From DATFQE01 sp963738205 (GTDB lineage: Bacteria; Actinomycetota; Thermoleophilia; Gaiellales; Gaiellaceae), in assembly GCA_963738205.1 (NCBI GenBank), contig CAVTVQ010000006.1, positions 1,054,001-1,118,000 on the forward strand: a stretch of 64,000 nt of DNA, read 5' to 3'. Below the pieces are notes generated by a model that saw only the letters and a list, made by a program, of their open reading frames with translations, ran no database searches and was not told the origin of the DNA. Positions 31,563 through 40,956 of this stretch are shown here, in pieces. Both the position numbers and the translations under genes were made by a program. The first letter of the stretch is position 1; each line of letters starts with the position of its first letter.

Positions 31563-32357
31563 CTACGGCGTGAGCGTGACGGGGATCTCGACGCGGTTGA
31601 CGACGGAGCCGTCCTCGGCCGAGCGCTCGTAGACGACCACGAGCCCCGGCCGCTCGCGGTCCGCCGTAAAGGCGAGCGACTTGTCGAACGTTCCGCGCGT
31701 GCCGTTCCCCGACGTGGCCGTGACGAAGTCGGTGGCGAGCGGCTTCCCCTGCACCGGCTTCACCTCGAGCATGAACGTCGCCTCGAACGTGTTCGCGCTG
31801 CCCCGGATCTCGAGCGGGCTCGACACGGTGTCGCCCGGCGCGGGTGCCTCCACGAGGATCGCGGGCAAGGAGCTCTCGATGTCGGTCGGCAGGTACTCGT
31901 GACCGTCGAGCCGCACGCGTGAGACCGTCTCGAACTGCAGCAGCGTCTGGACGACTTGCGCGGTCCCCAGCTCGCCGAGCCCGTTCGACAGCTCGACCTC
32001 GGCGGTGCCGCCGTGGATTCTCAGCGCCGTCAGCTTGGTGTTCGGCGGGACGTCGGTGGCAAGCCCGGCCTCCTGCTCTGCGTCCGTCGGCCCGGCGAGC
32101 AGCTCGCCCAGCGCGGCAGTCGCGATCCTCGGCGTGATCCCGACGCTGCGCTTCGCGTAGCCGAGCTTCTCGTCGCGCACGAAGTAGACGCCCACGTCGG
32201 TCGCGCCGACGCTCGGCTCCGTCTCGGTCGTCGTGGTCGTCGGTGCCGCAGGCGGAGGCGCGGGCGGCGGGCTCGCGCTCGTGTCGCTCTCGGAGCCGCC
32301 GCATCCGGCCGCGAGCAGGACGAGCGCGACGAGACCGCTAACGGCGGCGGAACGCAT
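31563..32357 (-). CDS. GerMN-domain lipoprotein
   Basis: A 264-aa lipoprotein starting ATG at 32357, overlapping the eno end by 20 bases. The lipobox LLAAGC follows a short signal peptide, then a Pro/Thr linker. A GerMN domain covers about residues 50-140 (TDVGVYFVRDEKLGYAKR), and an Ig-like Gmad2 domain about 160-262 (APAPGDTVSSPLEIRG). GerMN proteins occur in spore germination and in actinobacterial lipoproteins such as LpqB. The role here is unknown. Confidence 0.85.
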   Translation of the reverse strand: MRSAAVSGLVALVLLAAGCGGSESDTSASPPPAPPPAAPTTTTTETEPSVGATDVGVYFVRDEKLGYAKRSVGITPRIATAALGELLAGPTDAEQEAGLATDVPPNTKLTALRIHGGTAEVELSNGLGELGTAQVVQTLLQFETVSRVRLDGHEYLPTDIESSLPAILVEAPAPGDTVSSPLEIRGSANTFEATFMLEVKPVQGKPLATDFVTATSGNGTRGTFDKSLAFTADRERPGLVVVYERSAEDGSVVNRVEIPVTLTP

Positions 32358-33609
32358 CCCAGCCGGGATAGACCGCCTCGGAGCCCAGCTCCTCTTCGAT
32401 CCGCAGGAGCTGGTTGTACTTCGCGACACGGTCCGAGCGCGACGGCGCCCCCGTCTTGATCTGGCCGGCGCCGGTCGCCACGGCCAGGTCAGCGATCGTC
32501 GTGTCCTCGGTCTCGCCCGAGCGGTGGGAGATCACCGACGCGTAGCCGTTCGCGCGGGCGAGCGCGATCGCGTCGAGCGTCTCCGAGAGCGTGCCGATCT
32601 GGTTCACCTTGACCAGAATGGCGTTCGCGACTCCCTGGTCGATTCCCTGCTCGAGCCGCTCGACGTTGGTGACGAAGAGGTCGTCGCCCACGAGCTGGAG
32701 GCGCTCGCCCAGGCGCTCGGTGAGTGACCGCCACGACGACCATTCGTCCTCGGCCAGTCCGTCCTCGACCGACAAAAGCGGGTAGCGATTTGCGAAGTCG
32801 GCGTAGAGGTCGACCAGCTGGTCGCCCGAGAGCGTTCTCCCCTCGCCCTCGAGGCGGTACTCGCCATCGACGAAGAACTCCGTCGCCGCGGGGTCCATTG
32901 CGATCCCGATCCGGTCACGGTGGCCTGCGGCCTCGGCCGCCTGCAGCACGGCCTCGATCGCGGCCTCCGTCGACGGCAGGTCGGGCGCGAAGCCGCCCTC
33001 GTCGCCCACCGCCGTCGAGAGCCCGCGCGCGTCGAGCTGCTTCGCGAGCGTGTGGAAGATCTCGACCGCGATCCGCAGCCCCTCCGAGAACGTCTCGGCG
33101 CCGGCCGGGACGAGCATGAACTCCTGGAAGTCGATCGAGTTGCGCGCGTGCGCACCGCCGTTGATCACGTTCAGCATCGGCACCGGGAGGACGTGAGCGC
33201 CCGCCCCTCCGACCCACCGGTAGAGCGGGACGCCCGCGGAGGCGGCCGCTGCCTTCGCGTTCGCCAGCGAGACGCCGAGGATCGCGTTGGCGCCGAGCCG
33301 CGACTTGTCGTTCGTCCCGTCGAGCTCGAGCAGCGCGGCGTCGACGGCCCGCTGGTCGTCGGCGTCGACCCCCCGCAGGGCCGGCGCGATCTCCTCGCGG
33401 ACGTTGCGGACGGCCTGCGAGACGCCCTTGCCGAGCCAGGCGTCGCCGCCGTCGCGCAGCTCGAGCGCCTCGTACTTGCCGGTCGACGCGCCCGAGGGCA
33501 CCGCCGCGCGGCCCATGGCGCCTCCTTCGAGCTCGATCTCCACCTCGATCGTCGGGTTCCCCCGCGAATCGAGGATCTGCCGTGCACGAACCTCCGTGAT
33601 GGCGCTCAT
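32338..33609 (-). CDS. eno: enolase
   Basis: 2-phosphoglycerate dehydratase of glycolysis, 423 aa. N-terminal ARQILDSRGNPTIEVE, catalytic VGDEGGFAPDL, metal ligands in LSVEDGLAEDEW and the SHRSGETEDTTIADLAVATG block are all present. A GGAGGG ribosome site precedes the ATG by ten bases. The 100-base leader upstream holds a short CGGGC-TTT-GCCCG hairpin, but no known riboswitch is recognisable. Confidence 0.97.
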   Translation of the reverse strand: MSAITEVRARQILDSRGNPTIEVEIELEGGAMGRAAVPSGASTGKYEALELRDGGDAWLGKGVSQAVRNVREEIAPALRGVDADDQRAVDAALLELDGTNDKSRLGANAILGVSLANAKAAAASAGVPLYRWVGGAGAHVLPVPMLNVINGGAHARNSIDFQEFMLVPAGAETFSEGLRIAVEIFHTLAKQLDARGLSTAVGDEGGFAPDLPSTEAAIEAVLQAAEAAGHRDRIGIAMDPAATEFFVDGEYRLEGEGRTLSGDQLVDLYADFANRYPLLSVEDGLAEDEWSSWRSLTERLGERLQLVGDDLFVTNVERLEQGIDQGVANAILVKVNQIGTLSETLDAIALARANGYASVISHRSGETEDTTIADLAVATGAGQIKTGAPSRSDRVAKYNQLLRIEEELGSEAVYPGWDAFRRR

Positions 33610-33709
33610 GAGTCGCGATCCCTCCAGCTTCGTCCGTGTCGACCGGTCATTTCAGACGGCCGCGCGGGCAAAGCCCGTACGACCTTGAATCGACATCGCA
33701 AGCGACGTC

Positions 33710-34468
33710 TCAGGATTGCTCGTCCTTGGCCAGGTCGTACCAGCGGTCTTGACGCTCCAGGTCGAGGTCGCTCCAGGTCTCGCCGTTCTCGGCGGCGAGC
33801 TCGTCCGCTCGCTCCACGCGCTCGACGAATCGCCCGCTCGCCCGCCTGAGCTCCAGCTCGGGATCGACGTTCAGCCTGCGCGCGACGTTGACGGCCGCGA
33901 ACAGCACGTCGCCGAGCTCCGCGGCCACTCGCTCGTCGGGCGGCCGTTCGGGCCGCGGCTCGGGGAGCCCGTCCAGCTCCTTGCGCAGCTCCTCGAGCTC
34001 GCTCTCGAAGTCCTCGAGCGCGCCGCCGAGGTCCGGGTACTCGAATCCGACCGCGGCGGCCCGCCGCTGCACCTTGCGCGCCTGAATGAGGGCCGGCAGC
34101 GATTCGGGGACGTCGTGGAAGATGCCCTCGCGCTGCTCCTGCTCGCGCTTGATGTCCTCCCAGTTGGACCGGACCGCGCCGGGCGTCTCGGCGACGGCCT
34201 CCCCGAAGACGTGCGGATGCCGGCGGACGAGCTTCTCGTGGATCGTGCGCGCGACCCGCGCGAGGTCGCCTTCGCCGCGCTCCTCCAGGAGCAGCGCCAG
34301 GAAGAAGACCTGGAAGAGCAGATCCCCGAGCTCGTCGACCAGCTTGTCGCTGCGGCCGGCGAGTGCGGCGTCGGCGACCTCGTAGGCCTCCTCGACGGTG
34401 TGCGGGACGATCGTGGCGGCCGTCTGCTCGCGGTCCCACGGGCAGTCGCGGCGAAGCCGCTCGGTCAG
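33710..34468 (-). CDS. mazG: nucleoside triphosphate pyrophosphohydrolase MazG
   Basis: Hydrolyses (d)NTPs to monophosphates, limiting damaged or stress nucleotides. Two MazG repeats: the first has DCPWDREQTAATIVPHTVEE and DELGDLLFQVFFLALLLEER; the second has AAELGDVLFAAVNVARRL. The coding frame is open from before the prsA-type stop, yet no ATG/GTG/TTG precedes the conserved CPWD region. A CTG at 34468 would give 252 aa, a normal length. The first conventional start (GTG 34072) would remove the first repeat. Confidence 0.85.
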   Translation of the reverse strand: MTERLRRDCPWDREQTAATIVPHTVEEAYEVADAALAGRSDKLVDELGDLLFQVFFLALLLEERGEGDLARVARTIHEKLVRRHPHVFGEAVAETPGAVRSNWEDIKREQEQREGIFHDVPESLPALIQARKVQRRAAAVGFEYPDLGGALEDFESELEELRKELDGLPEPRPERPPDERVAAELGDVLFAAVNVARRLNVDPELELRRASGRFVERVERADELAAENGETWSDLDLERQDRWYDLAKDEQS

Positions 34469-34514
34469 GCGCTGGAGCTCGACGAGCGCCTCGGCGAGCT
34501 CGTCGGAGGGAGGG

Positions 34515-35531
34515 CTAGCCGCCGTCGGTCTGAGTCGTCTGGGACTGCGTCGCCGGAGGCTCGTAGCCGACCTGGTAGTTCACGTTGAACTCGTCCTTCA
34601 GGCCGTCGATCCACTCGCGCATGGTCTTCGTCTTCTGTTCGCTCAGAAGCTGTTGCTTGATCGCTTCCTTGACCTGCGGGAGCGGGGTCGTGCTCGCCTT
34701 CTTGACGTCGGAGAGCGCCTCGATGATGTGCCAGCCGTACTGCGTCTTGATCGGCTTGGACAGCTCGCCCTTGTCGAGCGAGAACGCTGCCTTGTCGAAC
34801 GGCGGCACGGTCTGCCCCTGCGAGACGGTGAGCTTGCCGCCCTGGCTCTTGGAGCCCGGGTCCTCGGAATTCTGCTTGGCGAGCTTGGCGAAGTCGGCGC
34901 CGCCCTTGAGCTGGTTGTAGAGGGCGTCGGCCTTCTCCTTCTTCTTGACGAGGATGTGACGCACCTCACGGGTGGCGGCCTGTTGGTACTGGGACTTGTT
35001 CTTGGCGTAGAAGTCCTCGATCTCCTTGTCCGAGACCTTGGTGTCCTTGGTGACGTCCTTGTAGAGCGCCTCCTCGAGCAGCTGCGCGCGCACGTCGGCC
35101 CTGACCTGGTCCTCGGTCAGCATGAGCTTCGCGAGCGACGCCTTGAACTTCTTGTCGTCGCCGCCGTAGAACTGCTTCTTCAGCTGCGCGAGCCGCTCGT
35201 CGACCTGCTTGTCCGAGACCTCGACGTCCATGTCCTTGGCCTTCTGCGCGAACTCGGCGCGCCGGACGAGGTACTCGAGGCCCTGGTTCTGCAGGTTCTT
35301 GAACTCGGGCGTTCCGGCCTTGGGGAAGGCGCGCTTCTGCTGCTTGGCGCTCGCGCGTGCCTGCGAGATGAGCGCGTCGAACTGCTCCTTCGAGATCTCC
35401 TGGTCGCCGACGACCGCGACCGCGTCGTTCGGCACGTCCTTGGACGAGCTGTCGCTCCCGCCGCAACCGGCGAGTGTAAGGGCGGCGAGGACGGCCGCGA
35501 GCGCGATGCTTGTAAACCTGGGCGTTTTCAT
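34515..35531 (-). CDS. PrsA/SurA-type peptidyl-prolyl isomerase lipoprotein
   Basis: Extracytoplasmic folding factor of 338 aa from the ATG at 35531. The signal peptide ends in LTLAGC, a lipobox. A SurA-N-like helical region spans about 35-190. A rotamase (parvulin) domain follows at about 195-290 (REVRHILVKKKEKADALYNQ, then KTQYGWHIIEAL). A candidate extended -10 promoter lies in the end of mfd. It lies between mfd and mazG. Confidence 0.9.
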   Translation of the reverse strand: MKTPRFTSIALAAVLAALTLAGCGGSDSSSKDVPNDAVAVVGDQEISKEQFDALISQARASAKQQKRAFPKAGTPEFKNLQNQGLEYLVRRAEFAQKAKDMDVEVSDKQVDERLAQLKKQFYGGDDKKFKASLAKLMLTEDQVRADVRAQLLEEALYKDVTKDTKVSDKEIEDFYAKNKSQYQQAATREVRHILVKKKEKADALYNQLKGGADFAKLAKQNSEDPGSKSQGGKLTVSQGQTVPPFDKAAFSLDKGELSKPIKTQYGWHIIEALSDVKKASTTPLPQVKEAIKQQLLSEQKTKTMREWIDGLKDEFNVNYQVGYEPPATQSQTTQTDGG

Positions 35532-35560
35532 AGAAAGAGCGCCATTTGCAGCGGTTTTGC

Positions 35561-38500
35561 TCACGCTGCCCGGCGCGAGGCCAGTATAGCATCGACCAAA
35601 CGCACGGCCTGGGAAAATTCATCGCCTCTTAACGTGACCTCCTGCCGCGCGGTCGTGTAGACGGCGGTGTCGATTTCGCCCCGCAAACTGCGCAGTTCTC
35701 CCGACCCGAGCACGAGGGGTCCGACCGATGCCCGGCCGCCGCGGAAGACCAGGTAGTCCGCCCCGATCCGCGCGAGCTTGAGCTTTGCGTCCTGGATCGC
35801 GAACAGGTTCTGGACGGGCTCGGGCAGGGGGCCGTACCGGTCCTCGGTGGCCGCCTCGAGCTCGCGGAGCTCGTCCTCGCTCTCGGCGAGAGCGATGCGG
35901 CGATGCAGGTCGATCTTGAGCGCCTCCGCCCCGATGTACGAGCCGGGCACGTACGCGTCGATGCGCGCGTCGACACGAACCGGCCTGGCGATCGTCCGCC
36001 GGCGCCCCGAGAGCTCCGCCACCGCCTCGGCGAGCAGCTCGACGTAGAGCTCGAAGCCGAGCGCTGCCACGTGGCCGGACTGCTCGGCGCCGAGCAGGTC
36101 GCCGGCGCCGCGGATCTCCAGGTCGCGCATCGCGATCGCGAATCCGGCGCCCAGCTCGGTGTGGTCGGCGAGCGTGGCCAGGCGGGCGCGCGCCTCGGGG
36201 GTGAGCTCCGAATGGTCGGGATAGAAGAGGTTCGCGTGGGCGACCACGTCCGAGCGGCCGACCCGGCCGCGGATCTGGTAGAGCTGGGCGAGGCCGAGGG
36301 CGTCGGCTCGCTCGATGATCAGCGTGTTGGCCTGAGGGATGTCGAGCCCGGACTCGATGATCGTGGTCGCCACGAGCACGTCCGCGTCACCGGCGAGGAA
36401 CGAGAGCATCTTGTCCTCGAGCTCGCGTTCCCTCATCTGTCCGTGCGCGACGATGAAGCGCAGGTCGGGGGACAGCTGCTGCAGCTTCTCGGCGGCCTCC
36501 TCGATCGTCTCGACGCGGTTGTGCAGGTAGAACGACTGGCCGCCGCGGGCCGTCTCGCGCTCGAGCGACTGCTTGATCAGCTCCTCGTCGTACTCGCCCA
36601 CGTGCGTGCGGATCGGGCGCCGCCCCTCCGGAGGCGTCTCGATCACGGAGATGTCGCGCAGGCCCGATAGCGACATGTGCAGCGTGCGCGGAATCGGCGT
36701 CGCGCTCAGCGAGAGTACGTCCACCTCGAGCCGCAGCTGGCGCAGGAGCTCCTTCTGCGCGACGCCGAAGCGCTGCTCCTCGTCGACGATCACGAGCCCG
36801 AGCTGCTTGGGGATGACGTCGCGCGAGAGCACGCGATGGGTCCCGATGAGCACGTCGATCTTGCCGGCGGCGAAGTCGGCCAGGATCCGCTTCGTGTCGG
36901 CGGGCCTGCGGAAGCGCGAGACCATCTCGACGTTGACGGGGAAGTCGCGGAAGCGCTCGCGGAAGGTGTTCCAGTGCTGCTGTGCCAGGATCGTCGTCGG
37001 CACCAGCATCAGCGTCTGCTTGCTGTTCACCGCCACGGCGAAGGCGGCCCGCACCGCGACCTCGGTCTTGCCGAAGCCGACGTCGCCGCAGACGAGCCGG
37101 TCCATGGGACGGGCCGCTTCGAGGTCCTCCTTGACCGCCTCGATCGCCGTCGCCTGGTCGTCCGTCTCGCGGTAGGGGAAGGAGGCCTCGAGCCGCTCGA
37201 TGTACTCGTGCTCGAGGTCGTACGCCGTCCCAGGAGCCTGCTGCCGCTGCGCGTAGAGCTGGATCAACTCCCCGGCCAGCTCGCGCACGCTCTCGCGCGC
37301 ACGCGTCTTGAGCAGCTGCCACGCCTTGCCGCCGAGCTTGGACAGAGCGGGCGACGCGCCGTCGGCGCCGACGTAGCGTGAGACCTTGCCGATCTGCTCG
37401 TGCGGCACGTAGAGCCGGTCGTCGCCGCGGAAGGCGAGCAAGAGGTAGTCGCGGGTGACGCCGGCCACTTCCCTGGTCTCGAAGCCGAGCAGGCGGCCGA
37501 TGCCGTGGTCCTCGTGGACGACGTGGTCACCGGTGCGCAGGTCGGCAAACGACTGCAGCGCCTTGCCGAGGCGAGTATCCGCGCGCGGCGGGCGCTTGCG
37601 GAAGACCTGCGTGTCGGGCAGCAGGACGAGACCGAGGTCACGCCAGACGAACCCGCGTCGAGCCGGAGCCACCGCGAACGCCAGCTCGCCCTCGTCTGGA
37701 AGCTCGTCACCAGGCTCCAGCAGGCCGGCCTCGACGCGGCGCAGCATCGACTGCGTCCGGAGCGCCTCACCCCGGTGCGGGAACGCGACGACAACGCGGT
37801 GCCCCGCTTGCGTGAAGCCGCGCAGCTCGTTCTCGGCCTCCGAGAGACCACGGGCGGCGATCGCCGGCCGCTGCGCCTCGAACGCATGCCGCTGCCCCTG
37901 CGGAAGCGGGTCGAGCTCGGCGGCGCCCTCGAGCGACGGCTGGGGAACGTCCGGGAACTCCTCGACCCAGACCTCGCGCACCTCGTCCACGCGCCAGACG
38001 AGGTCGGGCCCGCCCGGGAGCGCCGGAACGAGGTCGTCCGGGACGGCCAGAGCCTCGTCCTCGTCGGGCAACGTCGGCTCGGTCAGGTCGAGCCGCCGCT
38101 CGGCCGCAGGCCGGATGATCACGCTGTCGACCGGGTGGAGGGTGCGTTGCGTGAAGGCGGAGAACGCCCGGATCGCCTCGATCTCGTCGCCGAAGAGCTC
38201 GATGCGCAGCGGCTCGCGGCCCGTCGCCGGGTAGACATCGACGATCCCGCCGCGGAGGGCGAACTGGCCGCGCTCCTCGACGCGGTCGACACGCTCGTAG
38301 CCCGCGAGCGCGAGGTGCTCGGCCAACACGTCGATCCCTGGCTCGTCGCCGGGGCTGAGCCTCAGGGCCTCCGACCGCGCCTCGGGGGGCGGCATGCCCT
38401 CGGCCAGCGCCGACGCGGAGGCGACGACGAGTCCGCCGCCGGCGAGCACGTCGAGCGCGCGATGGCGCTCGCCGACGAGGTGCGGCGGCGGCTCGAGCCC

Positions 38501-38770
38501 GGACTCCCAGCGGACGCCGCGGCTCGGCAGGAGCCCCACGTTCTCGGAGCCCAGGAACCAGCCGGCCGCGTCGGCGAGGTCGCGCGCGTCGGCGTCATCC
38601 GGCGTGAGGACGACGAGCGTCCTCTGTAGCCGCTCGTGGAGCGCCGCCACCACCAGCGGCAGGGCAGGCTCGGACACCCGGGCTCGGTCGGGCAGGGCGT
38701 CCGCGAAGAGCTGGAGCCGCTCCGTGTCGGCCAGCTCACGGACGAACGGATGCAGTACGGGTCGGTCCAT
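35561..38770 (-). CDS. mfd: transcription-repair coupling factor Mfd
   Basis: 1069 aa. It displaces stalled RNA polymerase and recruits UvrA. The N-terminal UvrB-homology part covers about 1-350 (LRGGIVDVYPATGREPLRIE). The RNA-polymerase-interaction (CarD-like) domain lies around 400-480 (GDHVVHEDHGIGRLLGFE). The helicase has Walker A LVCGDVGFGKTEVAVRAAF, the DEEQ box VIVDEEQRFG and QIRGRVGRSD. A TRCF C-terminal domain ends it. The ATG at 38770 is preceded by a 9-bp hairpin. Confidence 0.96.
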   Translation of the reverse strand: MDRPVLHPFVRELADTERLQLFADALPDRARVSEPALPLVVAALHERLQRTLVVLTPDDADARDLADAAGWFLGSENVGLLPSRGVRWESGLEPPPHLVGERHRALDVLAGGGLVVASASALAEGMPPPEARSEALRLSPGDEPGIDVLAEHLALAGYERVDRVEERGQFALRGGIVDVYPATGREPLRIELFGDEIEAIRAFSAFTQRTLHPVDSVIIRPAAERRLDLTEPTLPDEDEALAVPDDLVPALPGGPDLVWRVDEVREVWVEEFPDVPQPSLEGAAELDPLPQGQRHAFEAQRPAIAARGLSEAENELRGFTQAGHRVVVAFPHRGEALRTQSMLRRVEAGLLEPGDELPDEGELAFAVAPARRGFVWRDLGLVLLPDTQVFRKRPPRADTRLGKALQSFADLRTGDHVVHEDHGIGRLLGFETREVAGVTRDYLLLAFRGDDRLYVPHEQIGKVSRYVGADGASPALSKLGGKAWQLLKTRARESVRELAGELIQLYAQRQQAPGTAYDLEHEYIERLEASFPYRETDDQATAIEAVKEDLEAARPMDRLVCGDVGFGKTEVAVRAAFAVAVNSKQTLMLVPTTILAQQHWNTFRERFRDFPVNVEMVSRFRRPADTKRILADFAAGKIDVLIGTHRVLSRDVIPKQLGLVIVDEEQRFGVAQKELLRQLRLEVDVLSLSATPIPRTLHMSLSGLRDISVIETPPEGRRPIRTHVGEYDEELIKQSLERETARGGQSFYLHNRVETIEEAAEKLQQLSPDLRFIVAHGQMRERELEDKMLSFLAGDADVLVATTIIESGLDIPQANTLIIERADALGLAQLYQIRGRVGRSDVVAHANLFYPDHSELTPEARARLATLADHTELGAGFAIAMRDLEIRGAGDLLGAEQSGHVAALGFELYVELLAEAVAELSGRRRTIARPVRVDARIDAYVPGSYIGAEALKIDLHRRIALAESEDELRELEAATEDRYGPLPEPVQNLFAIQDAKLKLARIGADYLVFRGGRASVGPLVLGSGELRSLRGEIDTAVYTTARQEVTLRGDEFSQAVRLVDAILASRRAA
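35583..35591 (-). promoter_or_regulatory. candidate extended -10 promoter for the PrsA/SurA-type gene
   Basis: On the complement the bases read TGCTATACT, an extended -10 element (TGn followed by TATACT). It lies in the last codons of mfd, 52 bases before the lipoprotein start at 35531. No convincing -35 hexamer is seen, as expected for extended -10 promoters. Confidence 0.35.
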
Positions 38771-38777
38771 GACGACA

Positions 38778-38799
38778 GGCGGAACCGGCGGGTTCCGCC
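38778..38799. other. perfect 9-bp hairpin in the mfd leader
   Basis: GGCGGAACC and GGTTCCGCC pair perfectly around a four-base GGCG loop. On the mfd strand the stem ends seven bases before the ATG, where a Shine-Dalgarno would sit. There is no T-run, so it is either a translation-modulating hairpin or the 3' end of the upstream operon transcript. Confidence 0.45.
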
Positions 38800-38849
38800 G
38801 CCTCCAATGGTACTGAGCGACGCCGGCTTGACCGCGCCGGCCAGAGCGC

Positions 38850-39587
38850 TTACCGCGCCGTCCAGCCGAGGTCCATGACCACGCGGCGCGCCGCTGACGT
38901 TGCGGCCGCCCGGGCCGAGCAGGAACGCGGCGACCTCGGCGACCTCCTCCGGCTCGATCAGCCGCTTCACCGCCTGCGGAGCCAGGATCACCTCCTCGAG
39001 CACGCGCTCCTCGGAGATGCCGTGCGCCTTCGCCTGGTCGGCGATCTGCGCCTCGACCAGCGGCGTGCGCACGTAGGCGGGGCAGATCGCGGAGACGCCG
39101 ATGCCGTGCTCGGCGCCTTCGAGCGCGAGCGTCTTCACCAGGCCGAGCACGCCGTGCTTCGCGGCCACGTAGCCGGCCTTGAACGGCGAGGCGACGAGGC
39201 CGTGCACCGAAGCGATCGCGAGGAAGCGGCCGTCGCCGCTCTGCGAGAGCGCCTCCCAGCCGTACTTGGCGAGCAGGAACGGGCTCGTCAGCAGCAGCGC
39301 GAGCAGCGCGTCCCAGCGGTCCTCGGGGAACTCCGCGATCGGAGCGACGTGCTGGAAGCCCGCGTTCGCGACGATCGCGTCGAGCCGCCCGAAGCGCTCG
39401 AGCGCCGCATCGACTGCGGCGCGGTTCCCGTCCGCGTCGTGAGGTCGGCCTCGAAACCGCCGTGGAGGTCGACGCCGAGAACACCCCAGCCGTCGCCCTC
39501 GAGGCGCGACGCCACGGCGCGGCCGATCCCTCCGGCCGCGCCGGTGACGATCGCGACGCGCTCAGTCGTCGAGGAACTCCGTGACAC
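38850..39587 (-). pseudogene. 3-hydroxybutyrate dehydrogenase-like SDR, two frameshifts
   Basis: Classical short-chain dehydrogenase resembling D-3-hydroxybutyrate dehydrogenase (3-hydroxybutyrate to acetoacetate with NAD). Blocks in order are VAIVTGAAGGIGRAVASRLE (nucleotide loop), NAG plus FQHVAPIAEFPEDRWDAL, SVHGLVASPFKAGYVAAKHG (catalytic Tyr-x3-Lys), AICPAYVRTPLVEAQIADQA and LIEPEEVAEVAAFLLGPGG. The frame changes near 39443 (apparent one-base loss) and near 38893 (apparent extra base in a GCGGCGCGCCGC palindrome), after which the expected VVMDLGWTAR ending reaches TAA. Otherwise no internal decay, so sequencing error is possible. It is the last gene of the Liv operon. Confidence 0.8.
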
Positions 39588-40519
39588 GAGCCCAGGTCTC
39601 GGGCGAGTTGAGGATGCCGAGGTGCGCGCTGCCGAGGATGGCGTCGTAGCGGCCCTGGCCGGTGAGGTCGACGTTGACCGCCTGCTTGCCGTGGAGAACG
39701 GCGCTCCCGGAGAAGTCGTGCGGCGCGCCGGTCCGATCCTCGGCCGGGACCGGGCGCGAAGATCCCGTCCACCGCCGAGAAGTAGACGAAGCTCGTGTCG
39801 GCGTTCCGGATCGCGAGGTACTCCGTCGGCCCGCGCGTCTCCTTCTTATTCAGCGCCTCGAGGAACGGCGTGTCCTCTGCTCCGTACTCCAGGCAGACGG
39901 CGCTGTCGGGCGTGAAGCCGCCGAGGGCCGGGAGCTGGAAGTAGTTCAGCGGGTTCGGCGAGCAGTTGACGATGCCGTGGTTGGGGCTGTCGATGGCGAC
40001 GAGGTGCTCGACGAGGTGGTGGGCGTGGTCCTGCCGCATCCACTCGCGCGCGAGCGTGCCGCCGAGGCTGTGCCCGACGATGTCGACGCGCTTCGCGCCC
40101 GTGTAGCGAAGCACGGCCTGGACGAAGCGGCGCAGGTCGGGGACGTTGGCCACGGTCGAGTGTGCGAACGCTGACCGTCGCGTCTGGTCGTCGAGCAGGT
40201 CGCACTGGTCGCCCTGGTATCCGAGCGCCCACACCTCGGACGACGCGTAGCCGTTCGCGAGCAGGTGGTCGGCGAGCGCCTGCACGTCGCCGAACGGGTT
40301 GCACGCGGTCGGGTACGGCGTGTCGTTGTTGCCGTGGAGCAGGATCACGGGCGTGCGCTGGACGGAGCCCGAGCCGCCGAAGCCGATCACCGGCGTGCCG
40401 AGCGAGGCGTCGACGATCGTCGGGAAGCCGGGCGGGAACGTGGTTCCGGCCGCCGCGACGGCTGAGGCAGGCAGGACGAGAGCGGCGAGCAGCACCGCGA
40501 GAACGCAGAGTCGGCGCAT
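39562..40519 (-). CDS. secreted alpha/beta-hydrolase (lipase/esterase), one frameshift
   Basis: Exported hydrolase of about 318 aa. Signal peptide MRRLCVLAVLLAALVLPASA. The lipase fold shows PVILLHGNNDTPYP (oxyanion region) and the nucleophile elbow VDIVGHSLGGTLAREWM. The frame is intact to DGIFAP. There one extra base (near 39743) shifts it, and the remaining PAEDRTGAPHDFSGSAVLHG and HLGILNSPETWARVTEF run to a TGA at 39562. It is coupled to the MaoC gene by a TGATG overlap. Confidence 0.78.
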
Positions 40520-40956
40520 CAGGTGTCACCTCCGTTGGGTTCGAGGATTCGCAGGAGCAGCTGGGCGACGCAGACGGGCTTGTCCCCGCCTTCGCGCTCG
40601 ACGGTCGCGGTGATCGTGGCCTGGCGACCGCCCGGCACGTCGTCGACGGCGTCGACGTCGAACAGGGCACGGATCCGCGTCCCGGCCGGGACGGCTGCCG
40701 GGAACCGCACGCGGTCGACGCCGTAGTTGACGAGGACGACGCCGTCCGGCGGCGCGACCTCGTAGAGCAGCGGGACGACGAGCGAGAGCGTGAGGAAGCC
40801 GTGCGCGACGGTCGTCCCGAACGGGCCGGCGGCGGCGGCGACCGGATCGATGTGGATGCCCTGGCGATCCTCGGTCGCGCTCGCGAACGTGTCGATTCGA
40901 TCCTGGTCGATCTCGAGCCAGCGGCTCGGGCCCAGGCGCGCGCCGGGCTCGATCAC
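40519..40956 (-). CDS. MaoC-like hotdog dehydratase
   Basis: Predicted (R)-enoyl-CoA hydratase of 145 aa. The hotdog fold carries the hydratase motif in DRQGIHIDPVAAAAGPFGTT followed by VAHGFLTLSLVVPLL; the Asp and His are the catalytic pair. The GTG start overlaps the KAS III-like stop as GTGA. In context it would make or use 3-hydroxyacyl-CoA for the neighbouring SDR. Confidence 0.9.
   Translation of the reverse strand: MIEPGARLGPSRWLEIDQDRIDTFASATEDRQGIHIDPVAAAAGPFGTTVAHGFLTLSLVVPLLYEVAPPDGVVLVNYGVDRVRFPAAVPAGTRIRALFDVDAVDDVPGGRQATITATVEREGGDKPVCVAQLLLRILEPNGGDT

Noticed and set aside
33650..33680. Hairpin before eno as a riboswitch or attenuator
   Set aside because: Only a 5-bp stem with a three-base loop, no T-run and no known aptamer features; such stems are frequent at this G+C content.
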